NCBI GenBank assembly: GCA_025146925.1
Contig: CP102260.1
Location: 759,001-823,000, forward strand
Direction: 5' to 3'
DNA: 64,000 nt
From: [Bacteroides] pectinophilus
GTDB taxonomy: Bacteria; Bacillota; Clostridia; Lachnospirales; Lachnospiraceae
The position numbers were made by a program, and so were the translations under genes. The number at the start of each line of letters is the position of its first letter. The first letter of the stretch is position 1. Shown in pieces: positions 18,417-27,153 of the stretch. The notes under the pieces were generated by a model. That model made no database searches, had not been told where the DNA came from, and worked only from the letters and a program-made list of their open reading frames with translations.

Positions 18417-20147
18417 ATGAACACATTAGTAATCGTGCTTATCGCAGCAGTTGTACTTTTTGCAGCTTATGTATTCTACGGCCGCTGGTTAGCAAACAAA
18501 TGGGGAATTGACCCAAAGGCTCAGACACCTGCTGTTAAGTATAATGACGGCAAAGATTATGTACCAACAAAAGGATGGACAGTATTCAGCCATCAGTTTT
18601 CATCTATCGCAGGCGCAGGCCCTGTAACCGGTGCCATTCAGGCAGCAGCATTTGGCTGGTTACCTGTATTACTCTGGATTCTTATCGGCGGCGTATTCTT
18701 CGGTGCAGTAACAGACTTCGGTGCTCTGTATGCTTCAGTTAAGAATGAAGGTAAGTCAATGGGTATGATCATTGAGAAATACATCGGTAAGTTCGGACGT
18801 AAGATTTTCTTACTGTTCTGCTGGTTATTCACACTTATCGTTATTGCAGCATTTGCTGATATGGTTGCAGGTACATTCAATGCTTACTCTGTAGCCGGAG
18901 GACAGACAACAGTAGTATCAACTAACGGTTCTGCCGGTACTGTTTCTATCATGTTCATGGTATTTGCAGTTGTATTCGGTCTTATCCAGAAGAAGTTCAA
19001 TCTTTCAGGATGGAAAGAAGCTGTAGTTGGTATTGCATTCATAGTTGCTTCATTTGTAATCGGTAACTTCTGCCCAATCATATTAGGCAAGGAGGCATGG
19101 AGCTATATTACATTTGTATATATCTTCTTCGCAGCTGTTATGCCAATGTGGTTAATGAAGCAGCCTCGTGATTATATGACAACATTTATGTTCATTGCCA
19201 TGATAGTTGGTGCAGCACTTGGACTTGTTGTTGCTCATCCATCTATGAACCTTCCTGTATACACAGGATTCAACAATGCAAAGCTTGGAACAATGTTCCC
19301 AATTCTTTTCGTAACTGTTGCATGTGGTGCCGTATCAGGTTTCCACAGCCTTGTATCATCAGGTACATCATCTAAGACAGTTGAGAATGAGAAGGATATG
19401 CTTAAGGTTGGCTATGGTGCCATGATACTTGAAAGTTTACTTGCGGTACTTGCTCTTTGTGTAGCAGGTGCAGCCGCAGCAGCAGATGGAACAGCCGCTA
19501 CAGGTACTCCGTTCCAGATATTCAGCCGTGGTGTAGCAGGTTTCTTTGAAATGTTTGGTGTTCCTGTACATTTTGCTACAGTATTTATGACAATGTGTGT
19601 ATCTGCACTTGCACTTACATCTCTTGATGCTGTTGCACGTATCGGACGTATGAGCTTCCAGGAACTCTTCAGCGTAGATGATATGGAACATGCGGAAGGA
19701 TGGAGAAAGCTCCTCTGCAATACATATTTCTCAACAATCGTAACACTTGTATTTGGATTTATCCTTACTAAGATTGGATATGCTAATATCTGGCCACTGT
19801 TTGGTTCAGCTAACCAGCTGTTAAGCGCACTTGTACTTCTTACACTTTGCGTATTCCTTAAGGTTACTGGACGCAGCAACAAGATGCTCTTCCCACCACT
19901 TATCATTATGCTTTGTGTAACATTTACAGCTCTTGTACAGAGACTTATCGCTATGGTTAAGGCTATCCAGAATGCAGCAGCTGTAACAATTCCTGCAGGT
20001 AAGGCAACATGGGGCAGCGTATTCATTGCTAACGGATTACAGCTTATAATCGCAATCCTGCTTATAGTTCTCGGTGTAATCATCGTAGTTAACTCTGTAA
20101 AGAGCTATGCTAATAGTGAGAAGAACTCAGAGAAGACAGCAGCATAA
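18417..20147 (+). CDS. cstA: CstA family carbon-starvation permease
   Basis: A 576-residue multipass protein of the CstA family (peptide or pyruvate uptake). Supporting stretches are VFSHQFSSIAGAGPVTGAIQ near residue 55, VACGAVSGFHSLVSSGTSSK near residue 310, and TSLDAVARIGRMSFQEL. It is shorter than the roughly 700-residue enterobacterial form but complete, like other clostridial members. The T-box in front means expression rises when a specific tRNA is uncharged, so here it more likely imports peptides or an amino acid than pyruvate; that is inference from regulation. Confidence 0.88.
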   Translation: MNTLVIVLIAAVVLFAAYVFYGRWLANKWGIDPKAQTPAVKYNDGKDYVPTKGWTVFSHQFSSIAGAGPVTGAIQAAAFGWLPVLLWILIGGVFFGAVTDFGALYASVKNEGKSMGMIIEKYIGKFGRKIFLLFCWLFTLIVIAAFADMVAGTFNAYSVAGGQTTVVSTNGSAGTVSIMFMVFAVVFGLIQKKFNLSGWKEAVVGIAFIVASFVIGNFCPIILGKEAWSYITFVYIFFAAVMPMWLMKQPRDYMTTFMFIAMIVGAALGLVVAHPSMNLPVYTGFNNAKLGTMFPILFVTVACGAVSGFHSLVSSGTSSKTVENEKDMLKVGYGAMILESLLAVLALCVAGAAAAADGTAATGTPFQIFSRGVAGFFEMFGVPVHFATVFMTMCVSALALTSLDAVARIGRMSFQELFSVDDMEHAEGWRKLLCNTYFSTIVTLVFGFILTKIGYANIWPLFGSANQLLSALVLLTLCVFLKVTGRSNKMLFPPLIIMLCVTFTALVQRLIAMVKAIQNAAAVTIPAGKATWGSVFIANGLQLIIAILLIVLGVIIVVNSVKSYANSEKNSEKTAA

Positions 20148-20162
20148 TTTAACAACATCTTA

Positions 20163-20191
20163 TTGACAAAAAATACTCCGCAAGTTATACT
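20163..20191 (+). promoter_or_regulatory. Promoter of the antiporter leader
   Basis: TTGACA (20163-20168) and TATACT (20186-20191) with a 17-bp spacer stand just before the riboswitch-like leader. Confidence 0.65.
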
Positions 20192-20392
20192 GAATCTAAT
20201 GTGGCGCAAGCCATTGTGTTAGGAATTTCCGTGAGGGAGTAGTTCGCGTGAGAACGTGATTTGTCAACAGACCCGGTTGTGTAGAATACTTTGTATGATA
20301 TATAACCTGGCAAATCTTAAAGAATGAGACTCATGTATATTTCGCAGGATGCATAAATGCATCTGTGTGGAATATGCATGGGTCTATTTTTT
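20192..20392 (+). promoter_or_regulatory. Probable yybP-ykoY (Mn2+) riboswitch with terminator
   Basis: The core GAGGGAGTAGTTCGCG (from about 20233) and GTCAACAGACCCGG (from about 20263) match what I know of the yybP-ykoY aptamer, the two metal-binding loops of the Mn2+ riboswitch. A long terminator follows: AGACTCATGTATATT.. from 20327 pairs with GAATATGCATGGGTCT, then ATTTTTTT. The gene controlled is a cation/Ca2+ exchanger, a usual target of this riboswitch. The class was recognised by eye and not scored against a model. Confidence 0.7.
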
Positions 20393-20430
20393 TAACTATA
20401 TATTAATCATGCAAAAGGAGAGAGAATTAT

Positions 20431-21372
20431 ATGGCAGATGTGTTAATATCAGTCGGGTTACTTGTGGTTGGATTTGTTTTACTGATTAAAGGTGCTGATT
20501 TCTTTGTGGAGGGCAGTTCTTCCGTAGCTAAGATGTTAAAAGTTCCTTCTATTATAATAGGACTTACAATAGTTGCAATGGGAACAAGTCTCCCGGAGTG
20601 CGCTGTAAGTATTACGGCGTCACTTACCAATAATAATGCGCTGGCAGTCAGCAATGCTGTTGGATCTAATATATTCAACCTTATGGTTGTCTGTGGGGTT
20701 TGTGCGCTGTTTAACCCTCTTGCAGTGGACAAGGGTACGCTTAAGAAAGAGTTTCCATTTTCTATAATATGTGCAATGCTGCTGCTTGTGCTTGGTTACA
20801 TCGGAATGGTGCTTGGAAGAGCGGATGGAATTGTACTTCTTGTGCTTTTTGCCGGATTTATAATCTGGATGGTACGCTCAGCACTCAGGGCTAGAGCAGA
20901 GGCTTCAGATGAGGAATATGAGGTGCTTCCTGTCTGGAAATGTATTGTATTTATAATAGGAGGAATAATTGCAATTAAGTTTGGCGGGGATTTTGTCGTT
21001 AATGGTGCATCAACAATTGCAGCTAAGATGGGTCTCAGCCAGAATCTGATAGGACTTACTATAGTTGCATGTGGGACAAGCCTTCCGGAACTTGTAACAT
21101 CTGTTGTTGCCGCTAAGAAGAATGAACTTGATATGGCACTCGGTAATGTTATAGGCTCTAATATATTTAATATTCTTTTTGTACTTGGAATTGCTGCAGC
21201 AATGAGCCCAATGGGATTTATTATGGAAAATGTAATCGATATAATAATCCTTATGGTTCTGAGCCTTGTTGTCTGGGGCTTTGCATGGACAAAACAGAAA
21301 CTTGATAAAAAGGAAGGTATTGCCATGCTTATAATGTATGCGGTATACCTTGTATATATCTGCGTCAGATAG
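20431..21372 (+). CDS. Calcium/sodium antiporter, YrbG-like CaCA family
   Basis: A 313-residue cation exchanger with the two alpha-repeats of the family: GLTIVAMGTSLPECAVS near residue 50 and GLTIVACGTSLPELVTS near residue 205, each followed by a GSNIFN segment. About ten membrane helices. It exports Ca2+ or another divalent cation against Na+ or H+. The Mn2+-type riboswitch in front suggests Mn2+ export or handling here. Confidence 0.9.
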   Translation: MADVLISVGLLVVGFVLLIKGADFFVEGSSSVAKMLKVPSIIIGLTIVAMGTSLPECAVSITASLTNNNALAVSNAVGSNIFNLMVVCGVCALFNPLAVDKGTLKKEFPFSIICAMLLLVLGYIGMVLGRADGIVLLVLFAGFIIWMVRSALRARAEASDEEYEVLPVWKCIVFIIGGIIAIKFGGDFVVNGASTIAAKMGLSQNLIGLTIVACGTSLPELVTSVVAAKKNELDMALGNVIGSNIFNILFVLGIAAAMSPMGFIMENVIDIIILMVLSLVVWGFAWTKQKLDKKEGIAMLIMYAVYLVYICVR

Positions 21373-21402
21373 TTTTTTTCAATTATGTATATGCTAATGT
21401 CA

Positions 21403-21440
21403 TCAGGAGGTATTTGTATTAATGTACAAATGCCTCTTTT
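21403..21440 (+). terminator. Terminator after the antiporter gene
   Basis: GGAGGTATTTGT pairs with ACAAATGCCTC around a short AT loop, then TTTTA. Confidence 0.75.
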
Positions 21441-21614
21441 ATTTAATTGTGAAATGGGAAAAGTAAGAGTGAAAAGTAAGTATACCAAAATCATCATATG
21501 AATTTTATATAAAATAATTAATTTTAAGGTATTGATTTTTTTAAAATTACATATTATATTGGATACATCAGATGAATATGGAGACGTTTATAAGAAAGGT
21601 GTATTAAGAGTATT

Positions 21615-22571
21615 ATGACGAAACAAATAATTAATTCAAAAAAAGCGGTAATGGTAGGATGTGGTTTTGTTGGTTCTGCATCAGTATTTGCTTTAATGCA
21701 AAGCGGATTATTTACAGAGATTGTTCTTATTGATGCGGATAAAAATAAGGCAGAGGGTGAAGCGATGGATATTAGTCATGGAGTGCCGTTTGCCAGCCCA
21801 ATGAAAATATATGCAGGGGATTATGATGATGCGGCTGATGCTGCAATTGTTATAATATCTGCCGGGGCAGGACAAAAGCCCGGTGAGACAAGACTTGACC
21901 TTGTAAATAAAAATGTAGCGATATTTAAGTCAATTATTCCTGAGATTGCCAAGAGAAATTTTGCGGGTATTATGCTGGTGGTTGCTAATCCTGTGGATAT
22001 TCTTACCCAGGTAGCTATAAAGTTATCGGGACTTCCTGAAAACAGAGTTATCGGTTCGGGGACAGTCCTTGACAGTGCAAGATTAAGATACAGGCTCGGT
22101 GAGCATCTGTCTGTGGACAGCAGAAGCGTTCATGCATTTATAGTGGGAGAACATGGTGACAGTGAAGTTGTTGCATGGTCATCTGCAAATGTATCGGGTG
22201 TTCCGTTGAGTGAAATATGTGAAATGCGTGGACATTATAAGCATAAGAAAAACACGGAAGAAATAGCAGCAGAGGTTAAGAATAGTGCTTATGAAATCAT
22301 AAACAAAAAGCATGCCACATATTATGGAATTGCAATGTCTGTAAAAAGAATCTGTGAGGTGATTATGCGAGATGAGAAGTCCATTCTGCCTGTATCACAC
22401 ATGATTCATGGCGTATATGATATTGACGGAGTATCGTTAAGTATGCCAGCTATCGTAGGTGCAGATGGTATTGAGTCTGATATACCTATTAATTTAAGTG
22501 GCGAGGAAGCGTTAAAACTTAAGGAATCTGCAGATACTCTAAAGAAAATCGTAGAAGGTATTGAATTATAA
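21615..22571 (+). CDS. ldh: L-lactate dehydrogenase
   Basis: A 318-residue NAD-dependent enzyme interconverting pyruvate and L-lactate, the last step of lactate fermentation. The Rossmann motif is VMVGCGFVGSASVFALM, the NAD-selecting aspartate is in VLIDADKNKAEG, the mobile loop is QKPGETRLDL with the substrate arginine, the NPVDILT segment is normal, and the catalytic histidine is in VGEHGDSEV. Malate dehydrogenase is less likely because the loop residue is Q rather than R before KPG. It appears monocistronic. Confidence 0.93.
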   Translation: MTKQIINSKKAVMVGCGFVGSASVFALMQSGLFTEIVLIDADKNKAEGEAMDISHGVPFASPMKIYAGDYDDAADAAIVIISAGAGQKPGETRLDLVNKNVAIFKSIIPEIAKRNFAGIMLVVANPVDILTQVAIKLSGLPENRVIGSGTVLDSARLRYRLGEHLSVDSRSVHAFIVGEHGDSEVVAWSSANVSGVPLSEICEMRGHYKHKKNTEEIAAEVKNSAYEIINKKHATYYGIAMSVKRICEVIMRDEKSILPVSHMIHGVYDIDGVSLSMPAIVGADGIESDIPINLSGEEALKLKESADTLKKIVEGIEL

Positions 22572-22583
22572 ATTTTCTGATGA

Positions 22584-22742
22584 TTACAATGGAGCAGCAC
22601 AATCGGCTATTAGTCTATTTCCGGAAAATATTTCTGCTCTGGCAGTAACATTAGCATTAAGCTCTACCTTTTTAGAACGGTTACGTTCAAACATGGAATC
22701 GTCTATAATAAGAACATTGGCACGGTCTTCCTGTAAGCAGAC
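22584..22742 (-). pseudogene. IS4-type transposase remnant
   Basis: The reverse strand encodes a 52-residue fragment containing QEDRANVLIIDDSMFERNRS and KKVEL, which matches the IDDS..R.RSKKVELLA region around the first catalytic aspartate of IS4-like transposases. It is closed by a TGA upstream and a TAA downstream. Another transposase-like stretch lies further upstream in a different frame, so this is a decayed insertion next to ldh. Positions 22743-22961 hold this decay and the promoter region of the next gene. Confidence 0.7.
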
Positions 22743-22961
22743 TCATATATATACTTCTGTTGGAGAAAATCAGCATTGTGAAAAGTGTTCATCCAGGAGA
22801 CAGAATTTAGATTAATTTTCACCAGTTTCCAGCAATAGAACCACTAATATTTAGTAGAAAATAATTTAATTCTTTTTAGTAGATTTTTCCAATAAAGTAT
22901 GCTATATTATAGACGCTTATGGATAAATAAATGTGAATTTTCAAAAGAAAGGAAAACTACC

Positions 22962-24680
22962 ATGGAAAAGATCAAAAAGCGCATAGCTAACTTAAAGGTT
23001 GCAGGAAAATTAAAAGTATATCGAATGACAGTGCTTGTTATGACATTATTTTTAGTGTTGGTGGCACTGATCTCGACATTAGTGATCCGTTCAAATATAG
23101 AGAAGATCACGGAGGTCTGGTCTCCGTCATTGGAATATCTGCAGGATTTAGAGACAATGACTGCGAGATACAGAATCAAACAGTATCAGCATCTGGTATC
23201 ATCAGATGCAGCAACCATGAACTCCTGCGAAGAAGAAATCCAGAAGCTGGAGAGTCAGATCCAGGATACCGATGCGAAGCTGGAAGCAATCATGTCTGCA
23301 AACAGCAAAGCTCAAAAAGGACGGGATGATTATGATGTAGCAAACGCTGCATGGGAAAAATACAGGGGTGCTTCGGATGAAATCCTGAAGTTGAGCCGTG
23401 AAGGTAAACAGCAGGAAGCATCGAAAATTATGACCGGAGAGGTGTATCAAGAATATAAAGCTTTTACTGAAAAATTAACTACATTACGTGACGAGTTCCA
23501 GGTAGAATTAGACCGGGCAAAGACCATGGCTAATGTATGCACTGTAATCATATTAATTGTGATCGTGGCAGCGGGTCTTGCGATTGCTGTAGTGACGACA
23601 CTGATCGGAAAGATCATTACTGATTCCATTACCGAGCCGGTAGAACAGATAGAGGCAGCAGTTGCCAGCCTGCGTAGGGGCGAACTGTCTAATGTAGAAA
23701 TGCTTACCTATGAGTCTGATGATGAGCTTGGCGATAGCATCAGGAATCTGAAAGAAGCCATGGGTATTCTGGCAGATTATGTCCGCGAGATCTCTGTGGA
23801 GGTAAAGGCAATAGCGCAGGGTGACCTGACCAGAAATGGTGATGATATTACAGATTTCCTAGGCGATTTCTCGGAATTGAAGGTATCACTGCTGTATATT
23901 CTGAAACGGTTTAACAGTACCCTGACCGAGATCAGCAATCTGGCAGAACAGGTATCATCAAATTCATCAGAGGTGGAAAATGCATCAAAATCCCTGGCGG
24001 ACGGTGCAACAGAGCAGGCAGGAGTCATCGAGGAATTGAATGCCACCATTGATACGGTCGTGGATCTGGCGTCAGATACAGCGAAGGAAACACAGGACGC
24101 ATCTGCACGTGTAAAAGCCTCTGCAAATAAAGCGAACGAAGAAAAAGAAAAAATGAATGAGCTGCTCACGGAAATGGAGCACATTACAGAAATCTCCAAG
24201 GAGATCGGTAATATTATCACAGATATCGAGGATATTGCATCCCAGACCAACCTGTTATCCCTGAATGCTTCCATTGAAGCTGCCAGAGCAGGAGAAGCAG
24301 GAAGAGGCTTTGCAGTAGTGGCAGATCAGATTGGCAAGCTGGCAGCAGACAGTGCAAAATCTGCTGTAAATACAAGAGATTTGATTGATAAGACCTTAGT
24401 GGAAATCGAAAAGGGCAATACGATTACAAGAACAACAGCAGATGCATTCAATCAGATCATTGCAGATATGGAGTCCTTTGCAGAGATTGCACAGAACACC
24501 ATGGAGAAAGCAAACTCCCAGGCAGAGTCCTTGGAACAGATCGGTCAGGGAATTGAACAGCTGTCCGGTGTGGTACAGGGCAATGCAGCATCCTCAGAAG
24601 AGAATACTGCAATCAGTATTAATCTGGCAGAGGGAGCAGCCAAGATGCGTGACCGCGTGAATATCTTTAAGCTATTCTAG
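22962..24680 (+). CDS. Methyl-accepting chemotaxis protein
   Basis: 572 residues from ATG 22962, behind AGAAAGGAAAA. A first membrane helix (residues about 22-45) precedes a four-helix-bundle sensor with a KYQHL-type region, then a second helix near 190-212, a HAMP domain ([20 protein letters not shown]), and a long coiled-coil signalling domain. The CheA/CheW-contacting hairpin tip reads [20 protein letters not shown]. It senses an extracellular signal and controls the flagellar kinase. A longer in-frame start exists 63 bases upstream but lacks a ribosome site. Confidence 0.92.
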   Translation: MEKIKKRIANLKVAGKLKVYRMTVLVMTLFLVLVALISTLVIRSNIEKITEVWSPSLEYLQDLETMTARYRIKQYQHLVSSDAATMNSCEEEIQKLESQIQDTDAKLEAIMSANSKAQKGRDDYDVANAAWEKYRGASDEILKLSREGKQQEASKIMTGEVYQEYKAFTEKLTTLRDEFQVELDRAKTMANVCTVIILIVIVAAGLAIAVVTTLIGKIITDSITEPVEQIEAAVASLRRGELSNVEMLTYESDDELGDSIRNLKEAMGILADYVREISVEVKAIAQGDLTRNGDDITDFLGDFSELKVSLLYILKRFNSTLTEISNLAEQVSSNSSEVENASKSLADGATEQAGVIEELNATIDTVVDLASDTAKETQDASARVKASANKANEEKEKMNELLTEMEHITEISKEIGNIITDIEDIASQTNLLSLNASIEAARAGEAGRGFAVVADQIGKLAADSAKSAVNTRDLIDKTLVEIEKGNTITRTTADAFNQIIADMESFAEIAQNTMEKANSQAESLEQIGQGIEQLSGVVQGNAASSEENTAISINLAEGAAKMRDRVNIFKLF

Positions 24681-24727
24681 AAAAATGGCAGGAATAGAGT
24701 GAAATTGTCGGAAGGAAGGTTCTTGTT

Positions 24728-26419
24728 GTGATTAATGATATATTTAGAGTGTTTGGAGAGCAGACAGGAGAAATCTTATTTGAGATCATTAAAGAGTGTA
24801 TGGATGATTATCTGTATATATTTGATCTGCAGAATAATATCTTTGAGATTTCACAGTCAGCTGTGGAACGGTTTAATATATCGAAAAATGTTCTGACAGA
24901 TGCTGCAAATGAAGTTATGAAGGTAGTATATGAGGAAGACCGCAGGATGCTTGCAAAGCATCTTGCGGATATATGTGAAGGAAGAGAAAATGTACATAAT
25001 CTTCATTACAGGTGGCTTGATAAAGAAGGTATGCCGGTCTGGATTAACTGCCGTGGTATCGTGATCATTGATCAGCAGGGAAAGGCAGAGTATCTGATCG
25101 GGTGTCTGAATGAAACCGGCAACAAGAGAAGAGCCGATAATGTCACAGGACTGCTTGGCGGTTCGGAATTCCTTGCTTACCTGCGTGCACAAAAAGAACC
25201 CATTACCAAGGGATTTTTTATGCATATAGGAATTGATGATTTTGGAGCGATCAATAGCTCCAGGGGAGCTGATTATGGTAATTATATCCTGAAAAGCGTA
25301 GCCGGCTGTATGAAGGAATGCCTTTCAGACAAGCAGAGAATTTACCATCTGGTAGCGGATCAGTATGTGATCGTGGATCTGGAAGCTTCCTCCGCAGAAG
25401 ACGCTGTGGCACTGAAAGAAAAGATTACAGATAAACTTCGTAATTTCATAGTAGCCGAAAATTATGAAGCGATATTTTCTATTTCTATTGGTGTTATAGA
25501 TGCAGCAACATTTTGTGAGGGAGCCGAAGAATGCCGCAAAAAGTTTGAATTTGCCTTGAAACAGGCAAAAAGCATGGGTAAAAATGGATTCTATATTTTT
25601 GACCAGGATGACTATGAGGACTTTTTACGACAAGGAAGAATCATAGCAACACTTCGTAATGCTATAGTGAACCATTATGATGGCTTTGAAGTATACTACC
25701 AGCCGATCGTGGACTGTCAGTCCGAACAGCTCATTGGAGCAGAGGCACTGATGCGTTTTTCTATGATAACGGAAGAAGGGCGGGAGTTTGTTTCACCGAT
25801 GGAGTTTATCCCATTATTGGAAGAGACCGGATTGATCATTCCCGCTGGAAGATATATTTTGAACGAAGCTGCAGCAATGTGCTGTGAAATGCAGAAATAT
25901 ATTCCTGACTTCCGGATGAATGTAAATGTATCCTATGTTCAGATCCTGCAAGGCGATGTGGAGCGGGATATTCTGGATGCAATTCAAAAATATTCATTAC
26001 AGCCGGAATGCTTATGTGTTGAAATGACAGAAAGCGGATTTATGGATATGACACCTTCGTTCTGTAAATTCCGTAAAACTCTGGACAAGAACGGGATTCC
26101 CTTTGTAATCGATGATTTTGGAACAGGATATTCGAATCTTCATTGTATCCGTGATATGAATCCAAGTTACGTGAAAATGGATAGGGATTTTACTGCCAAG
26201 GCGATGAACAGTGACAGGGATTATGAATTATATAAAAATATCATCTCCATGGTACATAGTATTAGCGTCAGGATATGCGCAGAAGGCATCGAGGAAAAAG
26301 AATGGTTTCTGAAAATGAAAGAAATGAAGGTTGATTATCTGCAGGGATATTATTTTGGAAGACCATGTGGAAAGAAACAGTTTCTACAGCAATATGCCAG
26401 TGGCATCAACGTTAAATAA
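24728..26419 (+). CDS. PAS / degenerate GGDEF / EAL phosphodiesterase
   Basis: 563 residues, GTG start behind GGAAGGAAGG. Residues about 15-130 look like a PAS domain; 140-290 are a GGDEF fold in which the active-site loop has become HLVADQYVIVD, so cyclase activity is not expected. The EAL domain (about 305-555) keeps its catalytic set: GAEALMRF, NVNVSYVQI, CVEMTESG, VIDDFGTGYSNL, SYVKMD, CAEGIEE and YLQGYYFGRP. It should break down cyclic di-GMP, with PAS and the dead GGDEF as sensors. It lies 47 bases behind the chemoreceptor gene. Confidence 0.9.
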   Translation: MINDIFRVFGEQTGEILFEIIKECMDDYLYIFDLQNNIFEISQSAVERFNISKNVLTDAANEVMKVVYEEDRRMLAKHLADICEGRENVHNLHYRWLDKEGMPVWINCRGIVIIDQQGKAEYLIGCLNETGNKRRADNVTGLLGGSEFLAYLRAQKEPITKGFFMHIGIDDFGAINSSRGADYGNYILKSVAGCMKECLSDKQRIYHLVADQYVIVDLEASSAEDAVALKEKITDKLRNFIVAENYEAIFSISIGVIDAATFCEGAEECRKKFEFALKQAKSMGKNGFYIFDQDDYEDFLRQGRIIATLRNAIVNHYDGFEVYYQPIVDCQSEQLIGAEALMRFSMITEEGREFVSPMEFIPLLEETGLIIPAGRYILNEAAAMCCEMQKYIPDFRMNVNVSYVQILQGDVERDILDAIQKYSLQPECLCVEMTESGFMDMTPSFCKFRKTLDKNGIPFVIDDFGTGYSNLHCIRDMNPSYVKMDRDFTAKAMNSDRDYELYKNIISMVHSISVRICAEGIEEKEWFLKMKEMKVDYLQGYYFGRPCGKKQFLQQYASGINVK

Positions 26420-26426
26420 AGATAGT

Positions 26427-26456
26427 AAGGCAGACTCAGCTATGTGGGGCTGCCTT
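26427..26456. terminator. Shared terminator between convergent genes
   Basis: AAGGCAG (26427-26433) pairs with CTGCCTT (26450-26456) with inner CAGC/GCTG-type pairing, followed by ATTTTAT. It ends the EAL gene and may also serve the opposing flavodoxin gene. Confidence 0.75.
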
Positions 26457-26470
26457 ATTTTATGGCCTTA

Positions 26471-26983
26471 TCAGAAGGATGAGTTCCTAACGGCTTGTCT
26501 GAGTCTCTCCAGGTCATCTGCATCAGGGTGAGACAATGCACAGTCAAAATTCTGGATCAATACATCAAGATTTGCCGGATGATCAGGAGCTTCCTTCATT
26601 TTCAAGTAGCGTTCACGGACAGACTGCGGCATTCTGCCTTGACACATATACTCTCCGACGATAACATTGCTTGCGTCAATGAACTGCTTAACCTGACTCA
26701 GGATTTTCCGGAAATAGATATCACTGCCACCAAAGCCTGCAGTTCCAAACAGAAAAATCTGTTTATTCTTTAACTGCGATAATAGCTGTAATGTCTTGGT
26801 ATCTGCATTACCCTTGTCTGTCCAAAATCCGATATAGAGCAGTTCGGAAGAAGGGATCACTGTGTCGGACACACCGAAATACTCACATTCATCCTGAGGT
26901 AATGCCTCGTGGATTGCATCAGCCAGCACCTTGGTATTACCTGTTAAGCTGCTATAAACGATGGAATATTTTTTATTCTTCAT
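26471..26983 (-). CDS. Flavodoxin-fold protein
   Basis: 170 residues. The FMN phosphate loop is SIVYSSLTGNTKVLADAI at the N-terminus; GFWTDKGNADTKT and FLFGTAGFGGSDIYF supply the isoalloxazine-contacting loops. It is a small cytoplasmic electron carrier or flavin reductase. An AGGAGACA-type site precedes the ATG. Partner unknown; it is divergent from the GGDEF gene and convergent with the EAL gene. Confidence 0.82.
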   Translation of the reverse strand: MKNKKYSIVYSSLTGNTKVLADAIHEALPQDECEYFGVSDTVIPSSELLYIGFWTDKGNADTKTLQLLSQLKNKQIFLFGTAGFGGSDIYFRKILSQVKQFIDASNVIVGEYMCQGRMPQSVRERYLKMKEAPDHPANLDVLIQNFDCALSHPDADDLERLRQAVRNSSF

Positions 26984-27153
26984 ATCATGTTGTCTCCTTT
27001 CATAGGATCATGAAATTATCATATCGTAATCCTATTTTAGTTCGGAAAGCATGATTTGTCGAATGAATTTTCCATAAACATTTTACAGAGCGAAATGGAT
27101 AGTTGCTTTTCCTGCTACTTGTGATAAACTTGTTGATAAGTGGATGAAAGATC

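Noticed and set aside
22561-22815. Forward 84-residue gene after ldh
   Set aside because: It overlaps the ldh stop and lies antisense to an IS4-like transposase remnant; the forward peptide has no family features.
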